From Larus michahellis (Eukaryota; Chordata; Aves; Charadriiformes; Laridae): a stretch of DNA of 64,000 nucleotides. The stretch is from positions 90,752,215-90,816,214 of the forward strand of contig NC_133896.1 of NCBI RefSeq assembly GCF_964199755.1, in the 5' to 3' direction. The notes beneath the pieces were generated by a model that saw nothing but the letters and a program-made list of their open reading frames with translations, was not told the origin of the DNA and made no database searches. The position numbers and the translations under genes were made by a program. This document shows, piece after piece, positions 49,701-61,212 of this stretch (its first letter is position 1; the number at the start of each line of letters is the position of its first letter).

Positions 49701-50544
49701 AGAACCTGTGGCCAGCCGAGAATTAACACAGTTTATCTAGCTGTCACTGTTCTTGATCAGTCTCAGGGTGCCAGGCAAACTCAGAAGAAAAAAAGTAGTC
49801 CATTCTAAGGAGATCCCCCTTAGGCTTGTCACGTGCATGACCAGCTCCATCAAGACTCAAGCCTTATGCCACTGGAGTAGTCTAAAAAAAGTGACTACAC
49901 AAACCTAGGAGCAAATCTACTTCCCTTTGAGTAAAAACACATGCACTGATGGAAGAGAATTTTGAATCAATGCTGAATCATTTAGCAACACTTAGTGCCC
50001 TGTCACTCTTCAGGTGTCATCCTTGACAGTGCTTGAACTTTGAGGGAATCCTTTATGTGCATAAGGGAACTGCTGCAGAGATACTGGCTGCATGAAATAT
50101 TTCATGTTTGCCACAGTTTAGGTACAGGATGGGCACACAGCAAGCCCCCTTTGTGACAGAAATCTCACAAGCACAGACCTGTACAAGTGTCAGTTGTCCT
50201 AGTACATACGGGAGCACTGTTGCTGTCTATCCTGTAGCATTGAGCATCATTTGCCTGGAGACTGTACTAAACTGTTCCCACTTCAAGACTGGATTCAGAA
50301 AAAGTGAGAAATTACAGCACTGTCTCTGTCTGGTGAGAAGAAACAGGCTGCAAACAGTGTCAGTTAAGCCAGGCATACTATGTCTCACATTCAAGGCTTT
50401 CCAGTTTAAGTGGTTTGTGTTTGCAGTCTTGTGTAGAAGCAGCTTTGAGGTGCTGGGCAAGAGCTGACTGTCTTCTGTTGAGATATGCAATAGAAGAGAG
50501 CAAGGGAGATTCTGACTATAAATAAGGAAGAAAAAAAACCCCAC

Positions 50545-50650
50545 CCAGTAGTTCAGCACTGGAACAGATGCCCAAAGAAACTGAGGAATCTCCATCCTTG
50601 TAGATGTTCAAAACTCGCCTTGACAAGCTTTGCGAAGAACTCTTCTCCCT
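50545..50650 (+). mobile_element. Old CR1 LINE 3' scrap
   Basis: The order 'cactggaacagatgcccaa', 'gaggaatctccatccttg', 'atgttcaaaactcgccttga' matches the plus-strand CR1 3' coding end in degraded form. Confidence 0.6.
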
Positions 50651-53600
50651 CACTGGTTGTTCAGCTAAGAAACCAGGATTCTTGAAAATACTAGTGATAA
50701 TTGTATTCATTTCTCTTTTTGGAATCTTGAACATAATTAGATTTTGGTCATCCAGATACCACAGTGATGATGCCAAAGTAAACAATCATCACAGATTGGT
50801 AAATAATGTAAGCAGATAACCTGGAGGCATCCATCTCCTGTCTCTTGGAGCTTGGTACTAAAGCAAATGCAATATGATCTTTTCTGACTGCTTGGGATCT
50901 TCAGTGTTTTATAGGGTTGAATCATTAAAAGGCATTTGGATCCTCGGGAACTGTCATGTTTTTCAGATGCTTTATGATTTTCAGGGCTTTCAAGGAGTTG
51001 GAGATCATTCCACTAGCCAAGGAAGTATTGCCCCCAAATGGTTTAGAATCCTTTATGGAAGGACTGACAGCTGGTACATGGGTGGCAAGTTCTATGTAGC
51101 TGGGAGAGAGAGAGATGAGAAGGGGAATTTAAGGAAGTTTGTTGAAGGATCCTGTGCAGGTAAGGTGTATTACTCTGCAGCTGGATTTGGAAGAGAATGG
51201 GGCATAGTGGATTCTATATCAAGGAGATGTCATCCATCTGAAAGCAGTTTTGGAAGAAGTAACAAGCTGAGAAGGCCATGGAGAGGTGCTTGTGTGAACA
51301 AGAGAAGAGGGTGGTTGAAAAGTTAGAATGGTTTGAGGTTTCTGTTTAAGTAGTTTGGTGTAGGGAAGAAATAGTAGGAGAACTGAAGAATGAAAGATGA
51401 GTGTCTTTGGGTGTAGTCAAATTCTGCACACATCAAGTGCTGGGGGGAAGGGCAGGGCAGTGGTTAGCAATTTAGGGGCTTGGTACTCTTTAATTCAGAG
51501 AGGCTAGCGCTTCCCTCCTACTCTCCCTTAAATGCTTTCATAATGTTATCCTCTATCCTTCATTGTGGAGTAAGCATTTTTAATTGAGGTGTGCAAGAGG
51601 CAGAATAAAAAAAATAAAAAAAGAAAGATAGATTTATCTTTCTAACTGCTAAATCAAATCCGGCTTTTTGGTTTAACCACAGTTTATTTCAGGGAAAAAT
51701 AATTTTCCAGTCTACTCCAGAAAAAGGCTGTATGATGCCTCATGAAGAGCAGCGCAACTTTGCTGGGATGCAGGGTCTACCAGGGTAAGCTGAACAGATG
51801 TTGTAAGAGAGATGTGCAGGTAGGGAGGGAAGGAGAACAATTGGTTTCCTTGGAGCCAGAAATGATTTTGTGTCTGCTTCTTGGTAGCAGAGTTTTTTCA
51901 GTTCTATCTGTTTTATGGTAGCAAAATGATTTCCTCCTTACATGTTACCTAGTAATTTCAAGACTTTGGCCTGAGATCCAGCAGCCAGAATATATTTGGG
52001 TTCTGTTTCTTGTTCTGCCACTCAGAAGTTACGTGACATTGAGAAGGCCTGAATTGTGGGCTGTTTTCAAACCTTCTGTAAATGAATACTATCCCGTTGA
52101 CTGAAACGAAAGTTTTCTTTGGTTTATTTGACCTCTGTTTCTACATTTATTTGCCTTCAAAATGAATGTTTAAAAGTCCCCATCTCTCAGGACTTGGCTG
52201 GCCTAAAAGAAAAGTTTTTAGGTGTTACAGTGTTATGTATTGACTGGCAGTACAAAGGCTGAGTATTTATATCTCCATGTAGAAGATTGACTGGCTTGAT
52301 TCCAGTGTACCCGGTCTCGGGCAGTAGTCTTTAGCCCTGTTCCTGGAGAACACTGCTGTGTGCTTGGATAGTTCTTTCTCTAAAGAAGGGTTTTCTGATC
52401 ATTCAGCCTGGAATAGTCTCCTTTTTACAGTTTCATCCAGTGGTGTTTTTCTTCTGCGCTTCATAAAATAATAAGTAGTACCTGAATTATATCATTCCTC
52501 CCATTTAAGCTTCATTTTTCCTCAGTTATACTTCACTGATTTTTTCTTTTTCCTTTTCCTCATAAATAATGAATCAAAGTTTTTGCTTCTTCCTGAGGTC
52601 CCTTAAGTAATGTAAGTTTCCTTACGTAAGAAACATAAGTTTCCTTACATTTTAGTGATGCCTAGGGTGTGTTTGGTTTATCTGTGTCTGGTGCTCTGGG
52701 TTCTTATTAGGGCCAGTGTAAGAGAACTATTCCACCCTGTCCAGTAATTTCTCCCCCTCTTTAGTAAGGTAAATCAAATTGCACTCCATTGCCTTTTCTC
52801 ATACTCCCCATGCTGCTTTTTTCTCTGCTGTGCTGAACTTGCTCAAATCCCCCCTCGCTAGGTTTTCAGATAATTGCAGTGAAGCTGCCCCTTTTAATTA
52901 CAACTCTTCTCTCCTGTATTTCAGCCAGGTTATTGAGCCATTTCTCTATATTGCCTGAGACATTTTTCTTTCCCTTTAGCTACGCTTCACTGTCTCACTG
53001 AAGACATTGAAGTGTTTTCAATGCTCTGTGCAAAGAGCACCTAAAGAAACAAAACATACTGGCTTTTTGCATGTAACCTACATATTACCATGATATTTCT
53101 CTTGTGGGCTGAGAATTGGGCAGATGGAGTCAGAAATACCTTGCTTAGCAAAATTATTGGGCTGGATGGATCTAATGCAGTGCTGGATTAGGCCACATGC
53201 TGCTCCCTGACTGTGAGACAAGCCTTTATGTCAGGTTCTTAATGGTGGCGGTGGAGTTTTGTTTGGTTTTGTTTGTATGTTCTCCCACTTAAGACAACAA
53301 ATTTGTACTTGTGAGCTTTTCCTGGCTCTAACACAGGCTCCCTATTTGACCTCAAATATCACAATGTTTGCTTCCTCACCTGCGACATATTAATGGGAAA
53401 AACAGTGTCCAGCTTCAATAGCGTTGTACAGTCATATGCTTACGGGGACAAATGCCTGCATCTGAAATGCAGTTACAAGTCTGTCAGGTGTGAAGATTTG
53501 TATTGTCAGAAACGGCAAAAACTGTCCTGTCTTGGCTACTGCCCTGCAGAGCCCTGAAAACGCAAAGTGTAAATTATAAGAGAGAGAATTTGGAAAGCAT

Positions 53601-53952
53601 GCAGGGGAAATGGAACGGACACCTTCCAAGAGACATTGCCAAAGATGCAGAGTCAGGACTTAAGTAAGAATACGGTCTATATTGTGGGACAGATTAACAT
53701 TCATCTGGAAACTCCACTCTCACTGATGCCATGAAAGTCTCAAAATCTGTGCATACTGTCAGGGTTGAAAACAACTGGGGCTGAAGTCTTGAGGGGTGGG
53801 AGGTGTGGATATAGGGTAAATACTGGGTCTGTGCTACTCTTTTTCACCTGTATCTCGGAAGTAGTAAATGATGGAGATGGTGTGTAAAAACTGGCAGTTC
53901 TGTATTACTGTGACCTGATTTTCGTTTCCACCTTCTGTTTTTTCTTAACCAG

Positions 53953-54171
53953 TATTTCTCTGTGAAGGCGTCTGTGCTTTGATTTGGGAAGATATTAAAA
54001 CACTCCACGAAATTTCTGACCATTTCAAGGGAGTGGTGTGTGTTCTTTTGAGATGGTGGTATCTACAGAGAATCTTCATGTATTCTAATGCTGGCATCAG
54101 TGCAAGAAGAGTGGCAGGAATGGGTTGGCTCTGGATGGTCTGCTTCTTTCATCTAGTCACCTCGCTAGAAG
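53953..54171 (+). CDS. EPHB6: First coding exon of an EPHB6-like Eph receptor (partial gene)
   Basis: A pyrimidine tract and acceptor AG (53951-53952) precede the exon, and a strong donor GTAAGA follows at 54172. The exon ends in a secretory signal peptide, MGWLWMVCFFHLVTSLE, from the ATG at 54120 (good start context, G at -3 and +4), plus one base of the next codon. Eph receptor genes split their leader at this point, phase 1, so that the next exon continues with a second acidic residue. Just before this Met the frame reads RVAGM, as I recall for human EPHB6, whose leader also has an upstream in-frame Met; here an equivalent Met is at 54078. EPHB6 is a kinase-defective ephrin receptor of the plasma membrane, and it adjoins the TRB locus in mammals. 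Exon 2 and the rest were not found before 64,000. Alternative: another secreted or membrane protein leader. Confidence 0.6.
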
Positions 54172-57100
54172 GTAAGAACAGATTTTATATAATGCAACAT
54201 CTTAAGTAAGTTTTCTCTAGAGAGAAAAAAAAAAAGTGTGTTCTCCAGTATGCGTATCCTAGTTCAGATGAGCATTGAGCACGTCTTTCTATTTGAAGGT
54301 TGATCACATCTCATGAGGTGTAAAAAGATATTAATATTGTTTCTAGTGGGACGGGCAAACCTTCTTATGAAGGACCATTAATAAACATTTCTACTAGCTA
54401 TCTCAGAGGTGACAGTCTGAAAGAATAATTTTTTTGCCCTGGGAATAAGATCCTTGTTTATGCTTTGCATGTATTTGATTCTTGTGTTCCTGTTCTTGCA
54501 CACTGTTTGTTTTGTGAAACAATCTCTCTATGTTTATGCTGTTCTACAAGGCAGCAGCCAGTGAGCTGAAATCCGGTATTTTTGTCTCTGCCATCTGAAC
54601 AACTTGCCTTATATAACAGATATGGAGAGAATGCTTTGCATTAACAAGAAGAGGCAGTTTGTGTTCAGCCAGCAGAGGAGAGGAGGTAGAAAGCAGTGAA
54701 GACAGGATAGAGAAAAGGTGGGCAGGGGAAAAGAGAGGCCCAGAAAATGTGAGAAGAAAGAACAGGTTATAGGAGGAAGGGTGATGAGAGCAGGAGATAA
54801 AATGAGAGCTACAGGAGAGAGTCAGAGAAGGGCAGATGTATTGTAAACAATCCTTTTGTTTGTTCCAAGAAACATCCTTGCAGCTACATGTGCTCAATGA
54901 ACTGCACCGCTTTGTGATGAATGTTCATCTCTTGCAGATGTGAAAGCCTCTGATAAAGGAGGGGAGGGAGAGAGGGAATGAAAGGGAGGCAAGGAAGGAA
55001 AGACCTGGAGTAAGGGAAAGGAGAATAGTGTGAGGTCTAAGAAAAAGAGAGTGAAGATTTGGAAGAAAAAAATATTGGTTTTTTTTCCTATTAATCGTGA
55101 AAAGAAAAGCTTGTTAAAGTATCGTTTCTCTTAATAGGAGGGGAATGCAGAGAGGAAATAATTGATGTAAGATTGTAATACAAATTCTTAAATCTTTGCA
55201 ACTCTGTTAAGTGCTGATTCAAAAATGATTTTACGAAGTACTATGTTATTCCTTAGTGTAACTGGTAGAGGAACTGAGATAGAAAAAGGGAGAGAAAATG
55301 TCCATTCTCTGCAAATATAAAGTAACTCAGTGATGCCTTGAGGAACTTACATTTTTGGAATTCAGTGATCCTTCCTGTAAGTTTGTAGAGATAAAAGAAT
55401 ATAGAAAACACTCTGTGATACAGCTTCACAGATCTCATGGTTGAATTGCCTGGATTAAAATAGGACAGTAAAATTCTGCCTATGGAGATCAAATAGTACA
55501 GTTGCCCATGAGCTGAATTTCAACTCTCAACTCAGAGTCAGGGGAGTCAGCACCTTGCATTGTGACTGTACTACATGATCCTAGGATTGCACTCCAAAGC
55601 TAATTTGCATCTCAGAGGTAAGTATTTTTGTTGTGGTGAACGGGCAAAGAAAAATTATGCATTAGGGGAAGGAAAGCCTGATGATACCTATATAGAAAGC
55701 TTTGGTTTTAAGGAAGAAAAAAGGCCCATGGCTGTTTCATTGATGCATTATTATATATAGTGGAAACTTGAACTTCATGTTTCAGATTCAAGTTGAAAAA
55801 TATAGGGAATATCCAGTTTGGTCTTTAGTTTTTATAAGGTTTCTTAGAAGTTTTAGGTGGTGTCTAGAAGACATCTTGCCTCTAATTGTAGAGGATTGAC
55901 TGAGTGGGAAAATCAATCAAGGTAATTTTTCTCCAAGTGTTTCTCAGGCATTTGAGTTAGATTTAAGCAGTCTGAATGTAAATCACTTTTTGTCTCAAAC
56001 TAAGCTTTGTTTGAAATTTTCTAACAGGGGAAAAACAATATTGATAAAACCTTAATGTAAATCCTTCAGAAAAGAAGAAGCTTTCAGAATAAATCCTTCA
56101 GAAAAAGAAGAAGCTGTAGAGAGAAGAAAAGTAGTCAGAGCATTCAAACCATTTTTCTATGCATTATGAAGGGAGCAAATACTTTTATGTAGAATGCTTT
56201 TCAGAAATAAGGAGGGCAGTACCCTTTTACAGGACCTAATGGGACTTTAAACCCCTTCATGACTCAGAAGTAAAGAAGTTCTTGCAAGCAGTTGAAGGTG
56301 TTTCTGTTGTTATTATTGTTGTTGTTTTTAATACATAAAAATGAATCATTAGGCTGAATTTATTTGATACAGATCTAGTATTTGGACACAGTGATTTCAC
56401 TAGGAATGAACATGCCTGTCCAAAATTTTCCAGACACCATTTTTAGACTAAAAAAAAACCTGCATGGGAAGCATGAGGGAAAACTGTTTTGGAAACAGAA
56501 GACATTTGTAAACTTATTATTTTAGCTTTATGAAAGGAAACAAGATTGCACAAAAGTTTTCATTAAGATTTCATTTCCCAATGTTTATGGCTCTGCAAGA
56601 GTTTTTGAGGTTTTTGTTTGGGGAGCACTATTTTTGAGCTGGGTGCAAAAATAGATTTTTTCCTTTTTCTCAAAAATACATTAAAAAATACACTGAAATG
56701 TTATTTCTGTGAGTATCTATATAAGTATGGAATTACTGTCTACAGTTTTTCATTTAGCATTTTTGTAGGTCAGCCTTTCTGATTGTAAAAGTTAGTGAAG
56801 CATAGAATTTAAGAATGCCTGATGCGCTACAGTCAAAATAGCTGAGAGCAAGTGTTAACTTGCTAATGAAATAGCTCTTACTAGGGCACAGACTTACATT
56901 TTCTGTGGAATATTGGTTTTGCTTTGACTGAGTTATAGACGTTTACAGCTGTAAACACAAGTGGAGTTCATTTTGCAGAACTCATTAAGTATGTTCCAAA
57001 GGAATGATGTGTTCTGCATGTGAGTGACTGCATTTATTTTACAGCAAGCTCTCCAGCCTGCAGAATGGCTGGACAGCCTTTCTAAATATCTTCTGGAAGG

Positions 57101-59095
57101 TCAATATAAAGAGGATAATTATTCTGCTTTGGTAGAAACTTTTTGCATTAAAAGTGTCTCCTTGGCAAAAGGGAACACGCAAGGAAAAGGTTTTGAGGTC
57201 GGGTATTCTTATTTCATTTTTCCCCCTATCTTTTCTATTAACTGGTTGTCGTCTTCGGTTATTGGAAGTAATGTATTGATTGCTCAAATTGGCTTGATTT
57301 TGAAGTGGAGGAAAACTATTACCTTCCTCAAAGGTAATCTTTAGACTAAAAAATACCATTGCCTTTTGTTTCATTACGTACAAAGAAAGGTTTAAATGGA
57401 TGTTATTTTACTTCAGGGGAAAAAAATTAAAATTAACTTTTTATTTCAGTTGCTTGCGATTCACATGAGTTATTAAAATCCTAGCAAAGATTTTCCGTTA
57501 TGTTCTTCCCAGTTCTGTCACTGACGCTTCCCTGCATGCCAGAATCTTTGCCACATGCTTGAAAAGCCCAGGGCAGAGGTATCTTCTGTTGTAGACATTC
57601 AGAAGGTGAATGGGACTGAGATGGACGTGGGGCTTGTTTGTAAGGGGAGGGGTGTCTGAGTTATCCCATTGGTCAGTATCAGCAGCTCTACTTGGTTGGT
57701 TTTCTCCCATAATAGATTACTCTGTAGTCCTCATGGTAGGACATCCCTGTTCCCAGGTGTGTACCATAGCCCTTTGTTGAAACTGTTCACAGGCTGCAGG
57801 CTAGCTCTTGCTGCTTGCAGGCCAGTAGGACAGTAGAGGCTATTTATGCTGCAACTAACAGTGTTTACATTAAAAGTTAATTAAAACTTCAAAGAAAAGG
57901 AATAGCGTTCTTATAATACACAGCATCTGGGACTTTCAGTATATGTTTCACTGAAACTTTGGAAGATCCAAGCTCCGTTTTTAATGTTTATGAAAAAAAA
58001 ATAAGCAGGAAAACATAGTTAAACTTTAAAAATCACACTGTACTGTCATCAAAAGTAGCCAGTTTGATGGCAGTGGCAGTTGGATAAGTTCTAGACTCAA
58101 TAGTGGGTGTTTGCAGAATGAATCTCATAAGCTGCGTAAGAATACCTATTATATTATATTATTAGGAAAGCTGTAGATAATAATTTAATTTGATTGCTTA
58201 TTCAAAGTTGAAACTAAGCATTTAATGTCTTTTTTTTTTTTTTAAATTTCCTGATGTCTGCATTTCCTGACATCAGCAGAGGAATTAGTGCGACATGCTA
58301 ATCCTGGCAGTTTCCCTAGAGCTTTAACAAAAGAATAGGGGAGGTAAAGAGAAAAATACAGTCGTTCATAAAGCTTAAAAGCTGTGCTACCTTGCAAATA
58401 GCTGTGTATTTCCATATCTTAGATCATTTGGCCATCATTTCTCTCTTTCACAGACGGTACATAACTCCTGATTGGGGTGTGAGAATTACTCCATGTGCAT
58501 GAAAACTTCAGTGTTCTGATAGTGTCAGCATTTTGCTCTGACATAGCAAATAGTTAAAATATATTATACTTCATGGAACTCACTAAATACGTATCCCATT
58601 AGCTCCAAATAGCTTTTTTTATTAATTGCATATGAGTACAAAAGTAATCCAGGAACATTCATTGCAGGAATGACTTCACAATGTAGATTTATCCAAGAAA
58701 AAAATCAAACTAATTTGTCTCATATAGGGTAGGGTTGTATATATTCTCTTTACATTAGGAGGCATATTCACTAACTCTGTAGCTTGCTTTTTCATGTTAA
58801 GTCATAGCTGAACTGTGAAGAAGACATTTTTTGTTAAAAATTAACAGCAATCTTTGTATTGAGTAGTTATGAACAACTGGGGGGTTTTGGCTATTTTTGT
58901 TTGGATTTTCACTCGTTTCATCACCTTATTCTTGAAAAACAAAATTCTTGTTACAGTTGCATGTGTCACTAGCCATTGATATATTAGTTACTTCATCACA
59001 ATAGCTGTTTAGTTTTGGAGGAAGTTCAAGTGTATTTAAGGCTTCCCAAAGGTTTCACTGTATTCTGTCTCCAAGTGATAGCCCCCATATATAAA
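54172..59095 (+). other. Probable EPHB6 intron 1, no exon recognised
   Basis: I searched the plus strand for the short second Eph exon (acidic start, then a GW or similar near its middle) and did not find it. One small tandem duplication lies at 56,058-56,121, and a poly-T tract near 58,229. Confidence 0.4.
56058..56121. repeat. Tandem duplication, 32-bp period
   Basis: The block starting TAAATCCTTCAGAAAA at 56,058 is repeated at 56,090 with few changes. Confidence 0.75.
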
Positions 59096-59099
59096 TGTA

Positions 59100-60560
59100 T
59101 TTGTTCGGTTGCGTGATAAAAGGCTCCACTCCTCACACTCAGAGGAGCAAAGTGGAACAACGAAAAGCAGGGGAACCCGAATAACCTAATAGAGAATAAG
59201 CACCCAACTTCTCCTAGGGCTATCACAGGAATGTGATCAGCCCATTGAGCGGGAATGGAACCCGTTAAGATAAGTCAGTGGAAGCTCTCTCGGGAACACC
59301 TTGCAGATTGAGGGGGGTTACTACCAACAGGGGCACAGGAACTTATTATGGGATGTAGGAAAGATCATCTGTGGCTTCTGCAAAACTTACTGTGGGTTGT
59401 TTAGGAAGAGAACCGTAGGTGGGGAAAGTGGGGGATCAAGGTGGTTTCGGCAAGGATCAAATGTGAGAAAATAAGAGAGATAAGGGCCCAGTCATGTGTA
59501 AACAGGCTGTTGGTCAGTATGCCCGTGAGGCCTTAATCTGCACCTGATCACCACAGTCTATCCTATCTTCTTCTTAAGTTCAATTTTTCACTAGTTTCCT
59601 GGGTGAGGGGGCTTTATTTTGTGTGTATGTGTGTATATGGACATTTAAATGCCAGCAACTGGAGTTGAACCACAGGTCATAGGGGCCCATGTGTCAGTGC
59701 TGCCAGTAACTGGAGAGCCTGGAAATGATGAAAATCAAGTGCCAGGAACTCACGTTTTACCATAGGTCATAAGATCTGCATATCTGTGATGCCAGCAACT
59801 GGAGTGAGTGAGCTTATATGACTGAGTCTGTGATCTCTAGCAAATACCAAGCCAGACTAGCTGGTTAGTAGAGTAAGTGGGTTGGGAAGCCAGGGAGAGA
59901 CCAGAGAGTGTGGGGGATGAATGAGACACCTGTTTGTGTGTCTGTGTCTCTGTGAGTGAGACAGCTGGAGGAACTATCTCCTTAGTGGATCAGGAGGTCC
60001 AGACCAACTAGTGGGGAGACCATAAGTTCTGTGGGTTCTTTGAGAGCCCTATCTGTATATTGTGTTTCTCTGTGCAACTGGAGACAGGATGATCAAAGGC
60101 CAGCTCCTGGGAAGGCTAAGTGTCTAAGGCCGGTTACTGGAGGGATCTATAGTGCATGTAGCTGTGCGTATGCTTGTATATGTAAGCGGGGTTAGGTGGA
60201 GTGGGGCAGCACTACAGCAACGGGCTGAGGGCCTTGGTGGCTCACATGTCCAAGTGCCAGCAACCTAAGAGAAGAAGAATCCAGGGCCAGCTACTGGGTA
60301 GACCACATGCCTAAACCAGTTAGTAGAGGATCCATAACGAACCTGTGTGTGTGTGTGTGGAGGGATGTATCAGTGAGTGAGGGTGTCTGAATACTAGGAA
60401 CAGGAGTTGGGCTACAAGCTTCAGGTGCTTCTATGCGCAGGTGCCAGCAAATGGTAAGTCTGCGGACACAGAGGTTAGCTACTGGATACTGAATGTTTAA
60501 GAACAGTTATTGCAGGCATCCGTATTGTATATAAATGCATATATATTTCCCACTAACAGA
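59100..60560 (+). repeat. Degenerate repeat element, LTR-like or minisatellite
   Basis: From about 59,650 to 60,510 the plus strand repeats variants of GCCAGCAACTGGAG at irregular 30-100-bp steps (for example 59,651, 59,701, 59,792, 60,100, 60,130, 60,286 and 60,473). They are separated by TG-rich text such as gtgtgtatgtgtgtatatgg, with a (TG)8 run at 60,344-60,359. The 550 bp before it are non-coding, end in CT-rich sequence and look like one continuous repeat. It may be a retroelement terminal or untranslated region. I cannot name a family and see no retroviral protein frames. Confidence 0.45.
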
Positions 60561-61069
60561 CCTTCATCCTGACCAGCCAGAAAGGGGAGCAGAATGAGGC
60601 CGTTAGTGGTGCTATTTCTGTTTGCATGACTGGTGAGTGTTTCTGTCTGTGTTGATCTTTGTGGCTGGCCATTTGTATATGTGCAGTGCCTACATGTATT
60701 TGTGCGTGTGCCTATTGGGAATATCCACTCAGCCTTGCTATTGGCTGGACGTGCAGACATGGAGCTGCAGCAGCCGTGCTTATGTGAGGTTACTGGATTG
60801 GGCAACCCCTAACAATATTTTTGCACGAGCCCAGAGAATTCTTTCTCTTTCCAGCCCTCGTAGAGAGCATTCACAGTCTTCCTACATGTTCATGTTCAAG
60901 GCATGATCATACAAGGCAGAATAAGCCCAGTAATATTTCAGTTGTTTTCAAGAAGTCTGTAAGCCCAGGGAGCTTTGCTGCTTGGGGCATTCAGCTGCAT
61001 AGCAAAGCAAACTCTCTGAATGTTACCTTTTACCCTAGTGCCCTTTGCCTTATCTACCATTACGTGTGT

Positions 61070-61212
61070 ACAATTAGATATATTCAGAATTCAACTGGAC
61101 AAGGCCTTGAGCAACCTTCTGTAGTTTAGCCTGGCCTGCAGAGGCGTGTTGATCAAGATGACCTCTTTACCTCCCTTCCAGCTTGTTTCATTCTACGATC
61201 CTATGATCTGGT
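61070..61212 (+). mobile_element. Old CR1 LINE 3' end fragment
   Basis: 'attcaactggacaaggcctt', 'gagcaaccttctgtag', a residual 'gatgacctctttacctccc' and a closing 'attctacgatcctatgatc' follow the order of a plus-strand CR1 3' end. Confidence 0.7.

Larger units (their letters stand above)
36301..53952. other. Probable 5' intron of EPHB6, no coding exon recognised
   Basis: Between the CpG island and the signal-peptide exon I recognise only repeats: CR1 scraps at 43.5 and 50.6 kb, a C-run at 41,997-42,013, and poly-A or poly-T tracts near 37,421, 39,531, 46,709 and 47,758. A plus-strand open frame of 150 codons at 50874-51326 matches nothing I know. Confidence 0.45.

Noticed and set aside
57043..57344. 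Possible EPHB6 exon 2 after a TTTTACAG acceptor
   Set aside because: In the required phase the frame stops quickly and does not give the Eph-type start. In the open frame the protein is not Eph-like.
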